DNA from: Ketobacter alkanivorans
GTDB taxonomy: Bacteria > Pseudomonadota > Gammaproteobacteria > Pseudomonadales > Ketobacteraceae
Reading direction: 5' to 3'
Length of the DNA: 64,000 bases
NCBI RefSeq assembly: GCF_002863865.1
Contig: NZ_CP022684.1
Location: forward strand, 798,931 to 862,930
Shown here: positions 1-8,727 of the stretch, in pieces
Position numbering within the stretch: position 1 is the stretch's first letter
How the letters are laid out: every line of letters starts with the position of its first letter
Translations under genes and position numbers: made by a program
Notes under the pieces: model-generated
The model's database searches: none
Seen by the model: the letters and a program-made list of their open reading frames with translations, nothing else
What the model was told of the DNA's origin: nothing

Positions 1-3000
1 TCCCAACTGGATCGAGGTAAATTGAATAAGCGCTCCCTCTCCAAAAAACTCTGTTCGGGCTCAGGGTTGGGGTCAACAAAGATATGCATGTGATTAAAGG
101 CAGCGACCATCTGTAACGTGCGGGACTGCAACAACCCGTTACCAAACACATCACCTGCCATGTCTCCGATACCAATTAAGGTCACCGGTGTATTCTGTAC
201 ATTGATACCCAGCTCGCGAAAATGTCTCTGTACAGAAACCCACGCGCCTCGAGCAGTGATCCCCATTTTCTTGTGGTCATACCCAACTGAGCCACCCGAT
301 GCAAACGCATCCCCCAACCAAAAGCCATACTCGTCTGACAAGCTATTGGCTATGTCTGAAAAGGTTGCGGTTCCTTTATCAGCGGCCACCACCAGATAGG
401 GGTCGTCGTCATCCTTTCTGATTACGTTAGCCGGAGGAACCACCTCTCCATTCTGCAGGTTATCCGTAATATCCAACAAGCCACGAATAAAGGTTTTATA
501 ACAGGCAATCCCCTCAGCCAGCACCGCATCTCGGCTGCCATTTTTTGGCAATTTCTTTGGATAGAACCCACCCTTGGCACCAACTGGAACGATTACCGCA
601 TTCTTAACCTGCTGAGCCTTAACCAGGCCTAGCACTTCGGTACGAAAATCTTCCCTTCGATCAGACCAACGCAGGCCACCACGAGCGACTTTTCCACCGC
701 GCAAGTGCACCCCTTCCACGCGAGGTGAATAAACGAAAATCTCAAACAAAGGCAGGGGTTTTGGCAGGTCCGGTATGGTCTTGGGTGACACTTTCAGGGA
801 GATGTAGGGCTTGCTGTTGCCCTGAGCATCTTTCTGATAAAAATTAGTTCGCAATGTACCCACCATCATATCCAAATAGCGGCGCAGTATTCTGTCTTCA
901 TCCAAACTTGCGACCTGATCCAGCTGCTCCAATATCCGGGCTTTCAGTGCAGTCTCAGCGGATTCTGACGAATCGGAGTTAAGGCCGAAACGCAGCTCAA
1001 AGAAATCAACCAGAGAACGGGCCACTTCAGGGTGATTGACCAGCGCATCCTTGATATAGGTTTGGCTAAAAGCAAATCCTGTCTGTTTAAAATAACGAGC
1101 ATACGCCCTCAGCATCGCGACTTCGCGCCAATCAAGGCCTACCGACAATACCAGGCGATTAAAGCTGTCATCTTCGGCCATACCCCGCCATGTATTCAGG
1201 AAGGCATCCTGGAATTTGCTCTTTATTTTTTCGATATCAATAATGGCATCACCAAAATAGCGTACACTGAAGTCGTATACCCATATGGTGGCATCATCTT
1301 TTTTCTGAATCCGGTAAGGTCGCCCACCCAAAACCCGTAAGCCTAAATGCTCAAGCATCGGCAACACATCTGAAAGGGGGATATTCCTATCCCTGCGGAA
1401 CAACTTGAAACGCAGAGCCTTAGGATCATCCTCAAGGGATCGGTAAAACGACACGGCCAGAGGGCTGTGTTCACTCAAGTTTTCGATGTGCTCTATATCC
1501 GACACAGCGGTACGGGTCGGGAATTCCTCACGGTAGCTGGTTGAAAACGCATCCGCATAGGCTGACTGCAACATGCCAGCCCTGTCCTCGCCAAAACTTT
1601 CAATCAATGTCTCATAAAGACGATCGGCCCAACTACGAGCCAGCTCCACCAGGCGATCTTCTACCTCGCGGACATCGAAATCCATTTTTGAACCCTGCTT
1701 AACTTTAAGTACGATGTACAGTCGGGCCAACGTGGATTCTGTGAAGTAGGTGTTGAATTCCATATCTTCAACATCCACGTACTCGTAAAGCACATTCTGA
1801 AAAGCTCGGCGTAGAGCAGTGGAGTATCCATCCCGTGGCGTATAAATCAAACAGGAAAGGAAACGCCCAAACTGCCCTTTACGCACAAATAACCGCAGGC
1901 GTCGGCGCTCTTGTATATGAAGGATACCAACAGCGGTTTTCAACAATGCTTCTGTGGTGGTCTGAAACAGTTCTTCCCTGGGAAAGGTTTCCAGAATCTG
2001 CATCAGGCGCTTGCCGTCGTGACCAGTAGGCTCAAGACCAGAACCTTCAATAACTTCACGCAACTTATGGCCAATAATAGGGAAGTTACGCGGAGAGTTA
2101 TTAAACACGAGTGATGTATACAGGCCTACCCAGCGGTATTCACCAATGACTTTGCCATGCTCATCGCATTTGCGAATAGCAATGAAATCCATATAAACAG
2201 GGCGATGCCAACGGGATCGGGTACCGGACTTGCCAAATACAATCAGCTTATCTTCATGAATCAGTTCACCGCCGTCTTCCTGCATCAAATCGACGCTGTG
2301 ACAGACTTTAGATACGCCTAGCGCGGTATCCGCTATTGCCTGCAGGCGCGGTTTACCCTGTTGGTCAACAACTTTGTATTCCTGCATTGCTAGAAACGTA
2401 AAGTGATTCTGAACCAACCAGGCGAGAAAACCTTTCACTTCAAGTAATGAAGCTTCACCTTTATTGACCTCAAGCTCATGCAGCTCATCTCGAATGGCAG
2501 AAGAACGATCCTGCATAATTTGGAAATCGCCCACTGCACTGCTTAATTCAAGCAACGTTTCTTTCAATGCCTTGGTAATGTCCCCCACCAAGGCTTCATC
2601 GGGCTGGCGATCGATTTCCATATGAATCAAGGCTTCTTTGTGGCCTTCAGACTGAGTATCGAAATTCAGCCCCTGTAATTCACCCGATTCATCGCGCTGC
2701 ACCCGGAACACACTGTTCATGACAGAGTGAATAGAAATACCGCGGCGCACAACGTCCATCATCACGGTATCCACCAAAAAGGCGCAGTCTGGAGCCAGTA
2801 CTTCAACTACCGTGTGAGTACTCTGCCAGCCATGATCCTCAAAACGCGGATTGAACACCCGAATCCGAGGCTGCTCGTCAGGCATGGTTCTGAGAAAATT
2901 CCACAACCCCACAGTCATGCCATAGAGGTCATCAACACGCTTGCGCTGTAGCTCCTGTATCGGTGCTGCCGCGTAGTAATGACGCGCAAACTCAAGCACG

Positions 3001-3104
3001 TGATTCGTCTGGGAGGAATGATTGCGATCAAAGCGCTCCTTTACCATGTCGGACAAGCGCTCGATCAGTGCTACATAATCTTCACCCAGCGATAGGTTTA
3101 CCAT
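1..3104 (-). CDS. gdhB: NAD-specific glutamate dehydrogenase, large (180 kDa) type; partial, C-terminus off the window
   Basis: Oxidative deamination of glutamate to 2-oxoglutarate and ammonia with NAD, in the cytoplasm. The minus-strand frame stays open from an ATG at 3104 to position 1, giving about 1034 residues of a family that is usually about 1600, so roughly the last third is missing. The N-terminus reads MVNLSLGEDYVALIERL. The region encoded near 540-600 holds the glutamate dehydrogenase signature VPVGAKGGFYPKK, and the edge of the window reads AAFNHMHIFVDPNPEPEQSF, typical of the catalytic core of this class. The long N-terminal regulatory part is intact with no frameshift seen. The start has a GGGGG-type ribosome-binding stretch just upstream. 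It is divergent from the Bat operon. Small hexameric glutamate dehydrogenases (about 450 residues) are excluded by length. Confidence 0.95.
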   Translation of the reverse strand, partial: MVNLSLGEDYVALIERLSDMVKERFDRNHSSQTNHVLEFARHYYAAAPIQELQRKRVDDLYGMTVGLWNFLRTMPDEQPRIRVFNPRFEDHGWQSTHTVVEVLAPDCAFLVDTVMMDVVRRGISIHSVMNSVFRVQRDESGELQGLNFDTQSEGHKEALIHMEIDRQPDEALVGDITKALKETLLELSSAVGDFQIMQDRSSAIRDELHELEVNKGEASLLEVKGFLAWLVQNHFTFLAMQEYKVVDQQGKPRLQAIADTALGVSKVCHSVDLMQEDGGELIHEDKLIVFGKSGTRSRWHRPVYMDFIAIRKCDEHGKVIGEYRWVGLYTSLVFNNSPRNFPIIGHKLREVIEGSGLEPTGHDGKRLMQILETFPREELFQTTTEALLKTAVGILHIQERRRLRLFVRKGQFGRFLSCLIYTPRDGYSTALRRAFQNVLYEYVDVEDMEFNTYFTESTLARLYIVLKVKQGSKMDFDVREVEDRLVELARSWADRLYETLIESFGEDRAGMLQSAYADAFSTSYREEFPTRTAVSDIEHIENLSEHSPLAVSFYRSLEDDPKALRFKLFRRDRNIPLSDVLPMLEHLGLRVLGGRPYRIQKKDDATIWVYDFSVRYFGDAIIDIEKIKSKFQDAFLNTWRGMAEDDSFNRLVLSVGLDWREVAMLRAYARYFKQTGFAFSQTYIKDALVNHPEVARSLVDFFELRFGLNSDSSESAETALKARILEQLDQVASLDEDRILRRYLDMMVGTLRTNFYQKDAQGNSKPYISLKVSPKTIPDLPKPLPLFEIFVYSPRVEGVHLRGGKVARGGLRWSDRREDFRTEVLGLVKAQQVKNAVIVPVGAKGGFYPKKLPKNGSRDAVLAEGIACYKTFIRGLLDITDNLQNGEVVPPANVIRKDDDDPYLVVAADKGTATFSDIANSLSDEYGFWLGDAFASGGSVGYDHKKMGITARGAWVSVQRHFRELGINVQNTPVTLIGIGDMAGDVFGNGLLQSRTLQMVAAFNHMHIFVDPNPEPEQSFLERERLFNLPRSSW

Positions 3105-3424
3105 AATGCCCCCTGGCAACTTTTCCATTAAATATCAGTCATATTAGTCTAGTAGTTACATTAGATTATGAACAACTTGTTAAATGCAGTCGTTCAGCAC
3201 CTGGGATCTCGGAACTTTCTGGTTTATCCCTGATCACATACACAGTCTGGCTACGGCTAGCATTCATCCTCAGGAATAGGCATAATCCGAGGGATAAGAA
3301 GAAAGAAAGTCTGGCAAAAACAATATATTAGCGGACGTTGGTGTGGGGCCTTACTGATTTACCTCACGAAATCACCCTATAGCAGCCCCACCACCACGCA
3401 AACACGCCTGGAGTATTTGGAATC
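3105..3424. promoter_or_regulatory. Divergent intergenic region between gdhB and the Bat operon
   Basis: This 320-base stretch holds no convincing ORF and must carry both outward promoters. AT-rich blocks occur near 3140-3185 (gdhB side) and 3320-3335 (ATATTA, moxR side), but no strong -35/-10 pair stands out. GGTGTGGGGC near 3339-3348 can pair with GCCCCACCACC near 3383, but the loop exceeds 30 bases, so I give it little weight. Confidence 0.4.
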
Positions 3425-4402
3425 ATGTCAAATCGGGACGCTATTCTTGCGTTGAAAGAATCCTTGTGCGAGCAGATCATCGGTCAGGCCCATCTGGTAG
3501 ACCGCTTATTGATTGCCATCCTGGCGGATGGGCATTTGCTGGTGGAGGGCGCACCCGGCCTGGCTAAGACCAAGGCGATCAAAGCGCTGGCCACTGGCTT
3601 GGAAGGGGATTTCCATCGTATTCAGTTTACCCCTGACCTACTGCCTTCCGACGTGACCGGAACTGAAATTTATCGCCCTCAGGACAGCAGCTTTGTATTC
3701 CAGCCCGGCCCAATCTTTCATAACCTGGTGCTGGCAGATGAAATCAACCGCGCTCCAGCCAAGGTTCAGTCTGCCCTGCTGGAAGCCATGGCAGAGCGCC
3801 AGATCAGCGTTGGCAAGTATACCCATCAGCTGCCGCCCCTGTTTTTGGTTATGGCCACTCAAAACCCTATTGAGCAAGAAGGCACCTACCCCTTGCCGGA
3901 AGCGCAGCTGGATCGCTTCCTGATGCATGTGACCATCGGCTACCCCGACGCCGCATCGGAGAAGAAAATTCTACAGCTGGCCCGTATGGAATCCATGGAT
4001 AAACAGCATCGGGATGAAGAAACCGCCGCCGATCCCATTCATATTACCCAAGAACAGATCTTTGGGGCCCGCTCCGAGATCCTGGAGCTGCACATGATTC
4101 CCGACATTGAGGAATACATCGTGCAATTCACCATGGCCACCCGCAATGCTCTGGCCTATGGCGACGACCTCGCCAGCTGGATTGAATACGGTGTCAGCCC
4201 TCGTGGCACCATCGCCATGGATGCCTGCGCCCGAGCCCACGCCTGGCTCAACGACCGAGACTTCGTTACCCCCGAGGATGTGCAAGCTGTGGCCCACGAC
4301 ACCTTGCGCCATCGCATTGGCCTCACCTTTGAGGCTGAAGCCAAGGGCGTCACCGCTGACCACATCATCGATGAGCTGATCGACCGCGTATCCGCCCCCT
4401 GA
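3425..4402 (+). CDS. MoxR-family AAA+ ATPase, first gene of the Bat operon
   Basis: MoxR ATPases are cytoplasmic chaperone-like AAA+ proteins that work with von Willebrand factor A (VWA) partners to remodel or activate target complexes. The 325-residue length is typical. The Walker A loop GAPGLAKT is at residues 42-49, Walker B is in LVLADEINRAPAKVQ, the sensor region is ATQNPIEQEGTYPLPEAQ, and the C-terminal lid carries the usual GVSPRGT motif. It opens a run of six same-strand genes with tiny gaps or overlaps (DUF58, DUF4381, BatA, BatB, BatD), the classic MoxR-Bat arrangement. The natural target of this complex is not known. Clients inferred for relatives include envelope stress tolerance factors. 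Confidence 0.94.
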   Translation: MSNRDAILALKESLCEQIIGQAHLVDRLLIAILADGHLLVEGAPGLAKTKAIKALATGLEGDFHRIQFTPDLLPSDVTGTEIYRPQDSSFVFQPGPIFHNLVLADEINRAPAKVQSALLEAMAERQISVGKYTHQLPPLFLVMATQNPIEQEGTYPLPEAQLDRFLMHVTIGYPDAASEKKILQLARMESMDKQHRDEETAADPIHITQEQIFGARSEILELHMIPDIEEYIVQFTMATRNALAYGDDLASWIEYGVSPRGTIAMDACARAHAWLNDRDFVTPEDVQAVAHDTLRHRIGLTFEAEAKGVTADHIIDELIDRVSAP

Positions 4403-4410
4403 GGTGTCCT

Positions 4411-5394
4411 GTGGCTACATCCGGTAACCTAGTGCAAGAACGGGAGAACATCGCCAGTTATCGAGGCGTATATGTTTCCATGGATGAGCTGGTGGCCTTG
4501 AAAGGTGCAGGTCTTGAACTGGACCTGCGCGGCAAGAAAAAAGCCATGGCAGCCATGGCCGGCATGCACCGCTCATCATTCCGTGGTCGCGGCATCGACT
4601 TTGATGAAGTACGAATCTACCAGCCCGGAGACGACGTTCGTAACATCGACTGGCGGGTGACCGCCCGCACCGGCCGCACTCACACCAAACTGTTCCGCGA
4701 AGAAAGAGAACGCCCGGTCTATCTGGTGGTTGATCAGCGCCAACCCATGTTCTTTGGCAGTCAAAATGCCTTTAAATCAGTGGTTGCAGCTCGGGTGGCT
4801 GCCTCCTTCGCCTGGGCTACCCGTTCACACGGTGATAGAATTGGCGGTTTTCTGTTCACTGATAATGACGTTCAAGAAGTACGACCAAAAGAAGGCAAGC
4901 GCGGCATTCAGAACTTCTTCCGCATGCTGGTTCAGTACAATCAATCTCTGGATGGAAAGAGCAAGCCGCACCGCTCATCCCGCCAATCATTTATTAACGC
5001 ACTACAAGGGCTCAATCACGTAGTGCGACCCGGCAGTTTGGTAGTCATTATCAGTGATTTTCTGGATTATGACGACATTACCCATCAACACATGAGCCTG
5101 CTGTGTGGTCATAATGATGTCATTGCCATTCAAATTTTTGACCCTATGGAAAAACATCTCCCCGCCGCCGGCGTGTACGGATTTACGGATGGGCAACGCA
5201 ATGTTCGCTTGAACACCGCCCCTCACAAACTACGTAAAGACTACGCATTACGCTTTGTTGAGCGGCAAATCACACTTAAAGATCAGCTAACACGCGTTAG
5301 CGTACCACTGATCGAAATCAGCACCGCAGACAGCGTAACCGAGCGCCTGCGTGCCACCCTGGGCTTACGCGCCGCTCCAGGAGTTCGGACATGA
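4411..5394 (+). CDS. DUF58 domain protein (degenerate VWA-like partner of MoxR)
   Basis: 327 residues, starting at a GTG 8 bases after the moxR stop with GAGGTG as ribosome-binding site. DUF58 proteins nearly always sit beside MoxR and are thought to act as its adaptor or partner. The family signature GDDVRNIDWRVTARTG is at residues 73-88. The VWA-like segment follows as YLVVDQRQPMFFGS (about 104-117). Here the usual metal-site pattern DxSxS is replaced by DQRQP, so metal binding through a normal MIDAS looks unlikely, which is common in this family. No signal peptide or transmembrane segment is visible, so it is probably cytoplasmic. Its stop overlaps the next start (ATGA). Confidence 0.9.
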   Translation: MATSGNLVQERENIASYRGVYVSMDELVALKGAGLELDLRGKKKAMAAMAGMHRSSFRGRGIDFDEVRIYQPGDDVRNIDWRVTARTGRTHTKLFREERERPVYLVVDQRQPMFFGSQNAFKSVVAARVAASFAWATRSHGDRIGGFLFTDNDVQEVRPKEGKRGIQNFFRMLVQYNQSLDGKSKPHRSSRQSFINALQGLNHVVRPGSLVVIISDFLDYDDITHQHMSLLCGHNDVIAIQIFDPMEKHLPAAGVYGFTDGQRNVRLNTAPHKLRKDYALRFVERQITLKDQLTRVSVPLIEISTADSVTERLRATLGLRAAPGVRT

Positions 5395-5861
5395 ACCCCA
5401 CCGATCCGTTAAGCCAGCTGCGTGACATCCATCTGCCCGAAGCCGTAGGCTGGTGGCCTCCGGCCATTGGGTGGTGGCTGTTGGCATTACTGTTAATCAG
5501 CATTGTGTGCGGCAGCATTTACTGGATGATCTGGCGTCATCGCCGGCTGGCCTATAAACGGGAGGCCATTGCCCACATGGAGAGCATTCGAGCCCGCTAC
5601 CTGAGTTCAAGGGATGATGCAAAGCTATTGTCAGAACTGTCATCTCTGTTAAAACGTACCGCTATTACCCGCTACGGACGTGATGAGATCGCAGGGATGG
5701 CAGGAAACCAGTGGCTGGCGTTTCTCGACAGCACAGGGCAAACCAGCGAATTCTCTGAAGGATCCGGCCGAGTACTGGCTGAACGCTTCACCCCTTCCCC
5801 TCGCATTGACAGCACCGAGCTACTCAATGCCGTAGATCAGTGGTTAAAGAAACAGTCATGA
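5391..5861 (+). CDS. DUF4381 domain membrane protein of the Bat operon
   Basis: 156 residues, starting in an ATGA overlap with the DUF58 gene. One hydrophobic segment at about residues 22-46 (IGWWLLALLLISIVCGSIYW within it) is followed by a basic stretch and a helical cytoplasmic domain with KRTAITRYG and AGMAGNQWLAFLD. This is the usual small third subunit between DUF58 and BatA in gammaproteobacteria. Its molecular role is unknown; a membrane anchor or scaffold for the VWA proteins is an inference from position and topology. Confidence 0.85.
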   Translation: MNPTDPLSQLRDIHLPEAVGWWPPAIGWWLLALLLISIVCGSIYWMIWRHRRLAYKREAIAHMESIRARYLSSRDDAKLLSELSSLLKRTAITRYGRDEIAGMAGNQWLAFLDSTGQTSEFSEGSGRVLAERFTPSPRIDSTELLNAVDQWLKKQS

Positions 5862-6919
5862 TTATTCTAAAATGGATTCCTCTGCTTCTGATCTTACCGT
5901 TGCCCTGGATACTAAGGGCGCTGTTGCCACGCGCCAGCAGTAACGATAGCGCTCTGCTACGAGTGCCCTTCTTTTCCAGCGTGAACGATATGGCCAACCG
6001 TCGTGACCGCAATCGCTCCGGAAGCAGTCGAAGCTTCCGCCTGCTGATCAGCATGATCTGGATATTATTAGTGATGGCCGCCGCAGGCCCCCAATACATA
6101 GGAGAGCCCATCAGCATTACCTCCAAAGCCCGGGATCTCATGCTGGCGGTAGACGTATCTGAAAGTATGCGCGCAACGGATCTACAGCTGAAAGGCGAAA
6201 GGGTGGATCGCTTAACCGTTGTAAAGAGTGTGCTCGAAGAGTTTATTCAACGTCGTAGCCATGACCGTATGGGGCTGATATTGTTCGGCACCAACGCCTA
6301 TCTGCAAACCCCACTGACCTTTGACCGTAAAACACTGTTGCAATTACTCAATGAATCCGCAATCGGAATAGCAGGTCAGAGCACCGCCATTGGCGACGCC
6401 ATCGGATTAGCGCTGAAACGCCTGCAGGATCGTCCAACTGACAGCAAAGTTTTAATTCTATTGACCGATGGACAAAACCGCGCCGGCGAAATACAACCAT
6501 TGCAGGCAGCCGAACTGGCCGCGCAAAAAGGATTAAAAATCTATACTGTTGGCGTCGGTGCAGAGTTCGTAATGTCGCCAGGCTTATTGGGCACCGGCAT
6601 TGGAGCGCGCCGCCTCAACCCTTCTGCAGATTTGGACGAAAAAACATTAACGGAAATCGCCAATATCACTGGGGGCCAGTATTTTCGCGCAAAAAGCACC
6701 GAATCGCTAAAACACATCTACGAAATATTGGATGATCTGGAGCCGGTAGATGCAGACCCGGAAACGTTCCGACCGATCAAGGCACTATTCCACTATCCAC
6801 TGGGGTTGGCGCTACTTCTGAGCGTAGCCATCGCACTGCATACAATTATTCGCAACTACAGTGTGCATTGGCGTCTTGCTCGTCAAGACAAACGGGATGA
6901 GGGAGTAGTACAACCATGA
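5858..6919 (+). CDS. batA: BatA-like VWA membrane protein
   Basis: Inner-membrane VWA protein, 353 residues. An in-frame GTG at 5840 would add six residues, but the ATG at 5858 forms an ATGA overlap with the upstream stop, like its neighbours, so I chose it. Two membrane segments (about 4-23 and 62-77) precede the VWA domain. The domain keeps an intact MIDAS, DVSES at 99-103, and the later strand LILLTDGQNRAG. A C-terminal hydrophobic segment (LGLALLLSVAIALHTII) anchors the end. Intact metal ligands suggest it is the metal-binding member of the BatA/BatB pair. It is translationally coupled to BatB. Confidence 0.92.
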   Translation: MIILKWIPLLLILPLPWILRALLPRASSNDSALLRVPFFSSVNDMANRRDRNRSGSSRSFRLLISMIWILLVMAAAGPQYIGEPISITSKARDLMLAVDVSESMRATDLQLKGERVDRLTVVKSVLEEFIQRRSHDRMGLILFGTNAYLQTPLTFDRKTLLQLLNESAIGIAGQSTAIGDAIGLALKRLQDRPTDSKVLILLTDGQNRAGEIQPLQAAELAAQKGLKIYTVGVGAEFVMSPGLLGTGIGARRLNPSADLDEKTLTEIANITGGQYFRAKSTESLKHIYEILDDLEPVDADPETFRPIKALFHYPLGLALLLSVAIALHTIIRNYSVHWRLARQDKRDEGVVQP

Positions 6920-8727
6920 CCGAATTCCTGCAACAGATAGAACAATTCCATTTTCTGCGCCCTTGGTGGTTGTTGGGGCTGCTGCCCGCGGTCATCCTGG
7001 TGGTACTGCTGTGGAAACGTAAAGCTTCTTACGGCAGTTGGCAGCGAGTGATCTCACCTCACTTACTGCCTCATTTGTTGTCCGCCAATCTGGCCCAGCA
7101 GAGTCGCCTCCCCCTGATCTTGCTTTTGTTGTGCTGGCTTCTGGCAGTAGTGGCCATGGCGGGCCCAACCTGGAAACAACTGCCCCAAGCCGTACAAAAG
7201 AAAGTAAACGCTCAGGTGATCGTGCTGGATCTTACGCTCTCCATGTACGCAAAAGATCTCCCGCCATCTCGACTGATTCGCGCTCGCCTCAAACTAACGG
7301 ACATATTGCAACGTTCCAACGAGGGCTTGACCGCTCTGGTGGTGTATTCAGGGAGCGCCCACGTAGTCACCCCGCTCACTGACGACACCAACACCATTCT
7401 TAGCATGGTAAACAGCCTTAGCCCCGACATCATGCCAAACAAAGGGAATAACCCCGTCGCTGCAATCGAAAAGGCCGTTGAAACCTTGAAGCAGGCAGGC
7501 CTGAGCCGAGGCCGTATTCTTTTAATGACCGATGAACTGCCAAGTGATTTCGCCGGCAAAGTAGAAGACTTGATTGGCTTTCAGACTCCAATCTCCATCA
7601 TGGGCATCGGCACACGAGATGGTGCCCCGATCGAATTACCCGATGGCTCCTTCATCAAACAAGCTGATGGCAGTATCGTGATACCAAAGTTGGGTGTCGG
7701 CATGCTCAAGCGGGCCGCGCGACAGTTGGACGGGCGCTTCAGCACCATCAGTACCAGTGACGAGGACATCAACTACTTACTGGCAGATGGGCTCCTGCCC
7801 AGCGAGCAGGAGGTCACCGACACTGGGCGTGAATTCGATGTATGGGATGAAACCGGCCATTGGCTCGTGTTATTGATTCTACCTTTTGCTGCTTCTGCTT
7901 ATCGAAAAGGCTGGCTAGGGGCATTTCTGATGCCTTGCCTGCTGTCTCTGCCACTGCTTATTCACTCCAGCAACAGCATGGCCTTTGACTGGGATGAGTT
8001 GTGGCAAACCGACGATCAACGAGGGCAGAAACTGCTGCAATCAGGAGCCGCAGAGCAGGCAGCTGAAACCTTCAGCGATCCCAACTGGAAAGGTGCAAGC
8101 CACTACCAAGCTCAAAACTTTGAGGCTGCTGAAGCCCTGTTCGCAGAAGAAGAGAGTGCGAAAAACCTATATAACAAAGGCAACGCCCAGGCTCGCCAGC
8201 AGAAACTGGATGAAGCCATAACATCCTACCAGCGTGCCCTGGAACTGGATCCGTCCATGGAAGATGCTCAATTCAACCTCAACCTTGTTAAAAAAGTAAA
8301 AGAGCAGCAGAAAAAACAGGATCAAGAGCAAAGCGACAACCAGGATCAGGACAAAAAGGAAAAGCAGGATCAAGATCAGAACCAAGACCAACAAAACCAA
8401 GATCAGCAAGATCAGCAAGATCAGCAAGATCAGGATAGCGAAAGCCAGCAAGATGATTCAGAGCAAAATCCTGAGGATGAATCTAAAGACAACAAAGAAC
8501 AGCAGGAACAGAAAGAGCAAGATAAAGAGCAACAAGAGAATGACAGCGAATCAGAGCAGAACGAACAAGAAGCAATACCACAAAACCCGGAGCGCACAGA
8601 AGATCAACAGGCGCTAGAACAATGGTTGCGCCGCATTCCTGATGATCCCGGCGGTCTGCTTAGACGTAAATTTGAATACGAATCTCAATTGAGGAAAAAC
8701 ACATCCTCTGGAGACACCCAATGGTAA
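6916..8727 (+). CDS. batB: BatB-BatC type fusion: VWA domain, TPR and acidic/Gln-rich tail
   Basis: 603 residues, starting in an ATGA overlap with batA. Membrane segments lie at about 16-33 and 65-82, then a VWA domain with DLTLS at 105-109 (Thr replaces the first Ser of DxSxS). A third hydrophobic region is around residues 315-350. After it comes a tetratricopeptide-type segment (ALFAEEESAKNLYNKGNAQA, then DEAITSYQRALELDP), so BatB and BatC functions are fused in one chain. Residues about 457-555 are almost entirely Gln, Asp, Glu, Lys, Asn and Ser and are probably disordered. The C-terminal block RRIPDDPGGLLRRKF is a conserved end motif in such fusions. The TPR part may bind BatD or a client in the periplasm (inference). 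Confidence 0.92.
   Translation: MTEFLQQIEQFHFLRPWWLLGLLPAVILVVLLWKRKASYGSWQRVISPHLLPHLLSANLAQQSRLPLILLLLCWLLAVVAMAGPTWKQLPQAVQKKVNAQVIVLDLTLSMYAKDLPPSRLIRARLKLTDILQRSNEGLTALVVYSGSAHVVTPLTDDTNTILSMVNSLSPDIMPNKGNNPVAAIEKAVETLKQAGLSRGRILLMTDELPSDFAGKVEDLIGFQTPISIMGIGTRDGAPIELPDGSFIKQADGSIVIPKLGVGMLKRAARQLDGRFSTISTSDEDINYLLADGLLPSEQEVTDTGREFDVWDETGHWLVLLILPFAASAYRKGWLGAFLMPCLLSLPLLIHSSNSMAFDWDELWQTDDQRGQKLLQSGAAEQAAETFSDPNWKGASHYQAQNFEAAEALFAEEESAKNLYNKGNAQARQQKLDEAITSYQRALELDPSMEDAQFNLNLVKKVKEQQKKQDQEQSDNQDQDKKEKQDQDQNQDQQNQDQQDQQDQQDQDSESQQDDSEQNPEDESKDNKEQQEQKEQDKEQQENDSESEQNEQEAIPQNPERTEDQQALEQWLRRIPDDPGGLLRRKFEYESQLRKNTSSGDTQW
8401..8434 (+). repeat. Short tandem 9-bp repeat inside batB
   Basis: Three exact copies of GATCAGCAA run from 8401 to 8427, followed by a partial fourth copy, encoding repeated Asp-Gln-Gln. 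It sits in a wider low-complexity tract (about 8287-8570) that encodes the acidic/Gln-rich tail. Slippage here would change length by whole codons and keep the frame. Confidence 0.9.

Noticed and set aside
3339..3393. GC stem before moxR as terminator or riboswitch
   Set aside because: Loop over 30 bases and no T run or aptamer-like core.
8167..8451. Minus-strand 94-codon hydrophobic ORF opposite batB
   Set aside because: It is the mirror of the Gln/Asp-rich coding tract (Leu/Ile/Val repeats), an artefact of the repeat.
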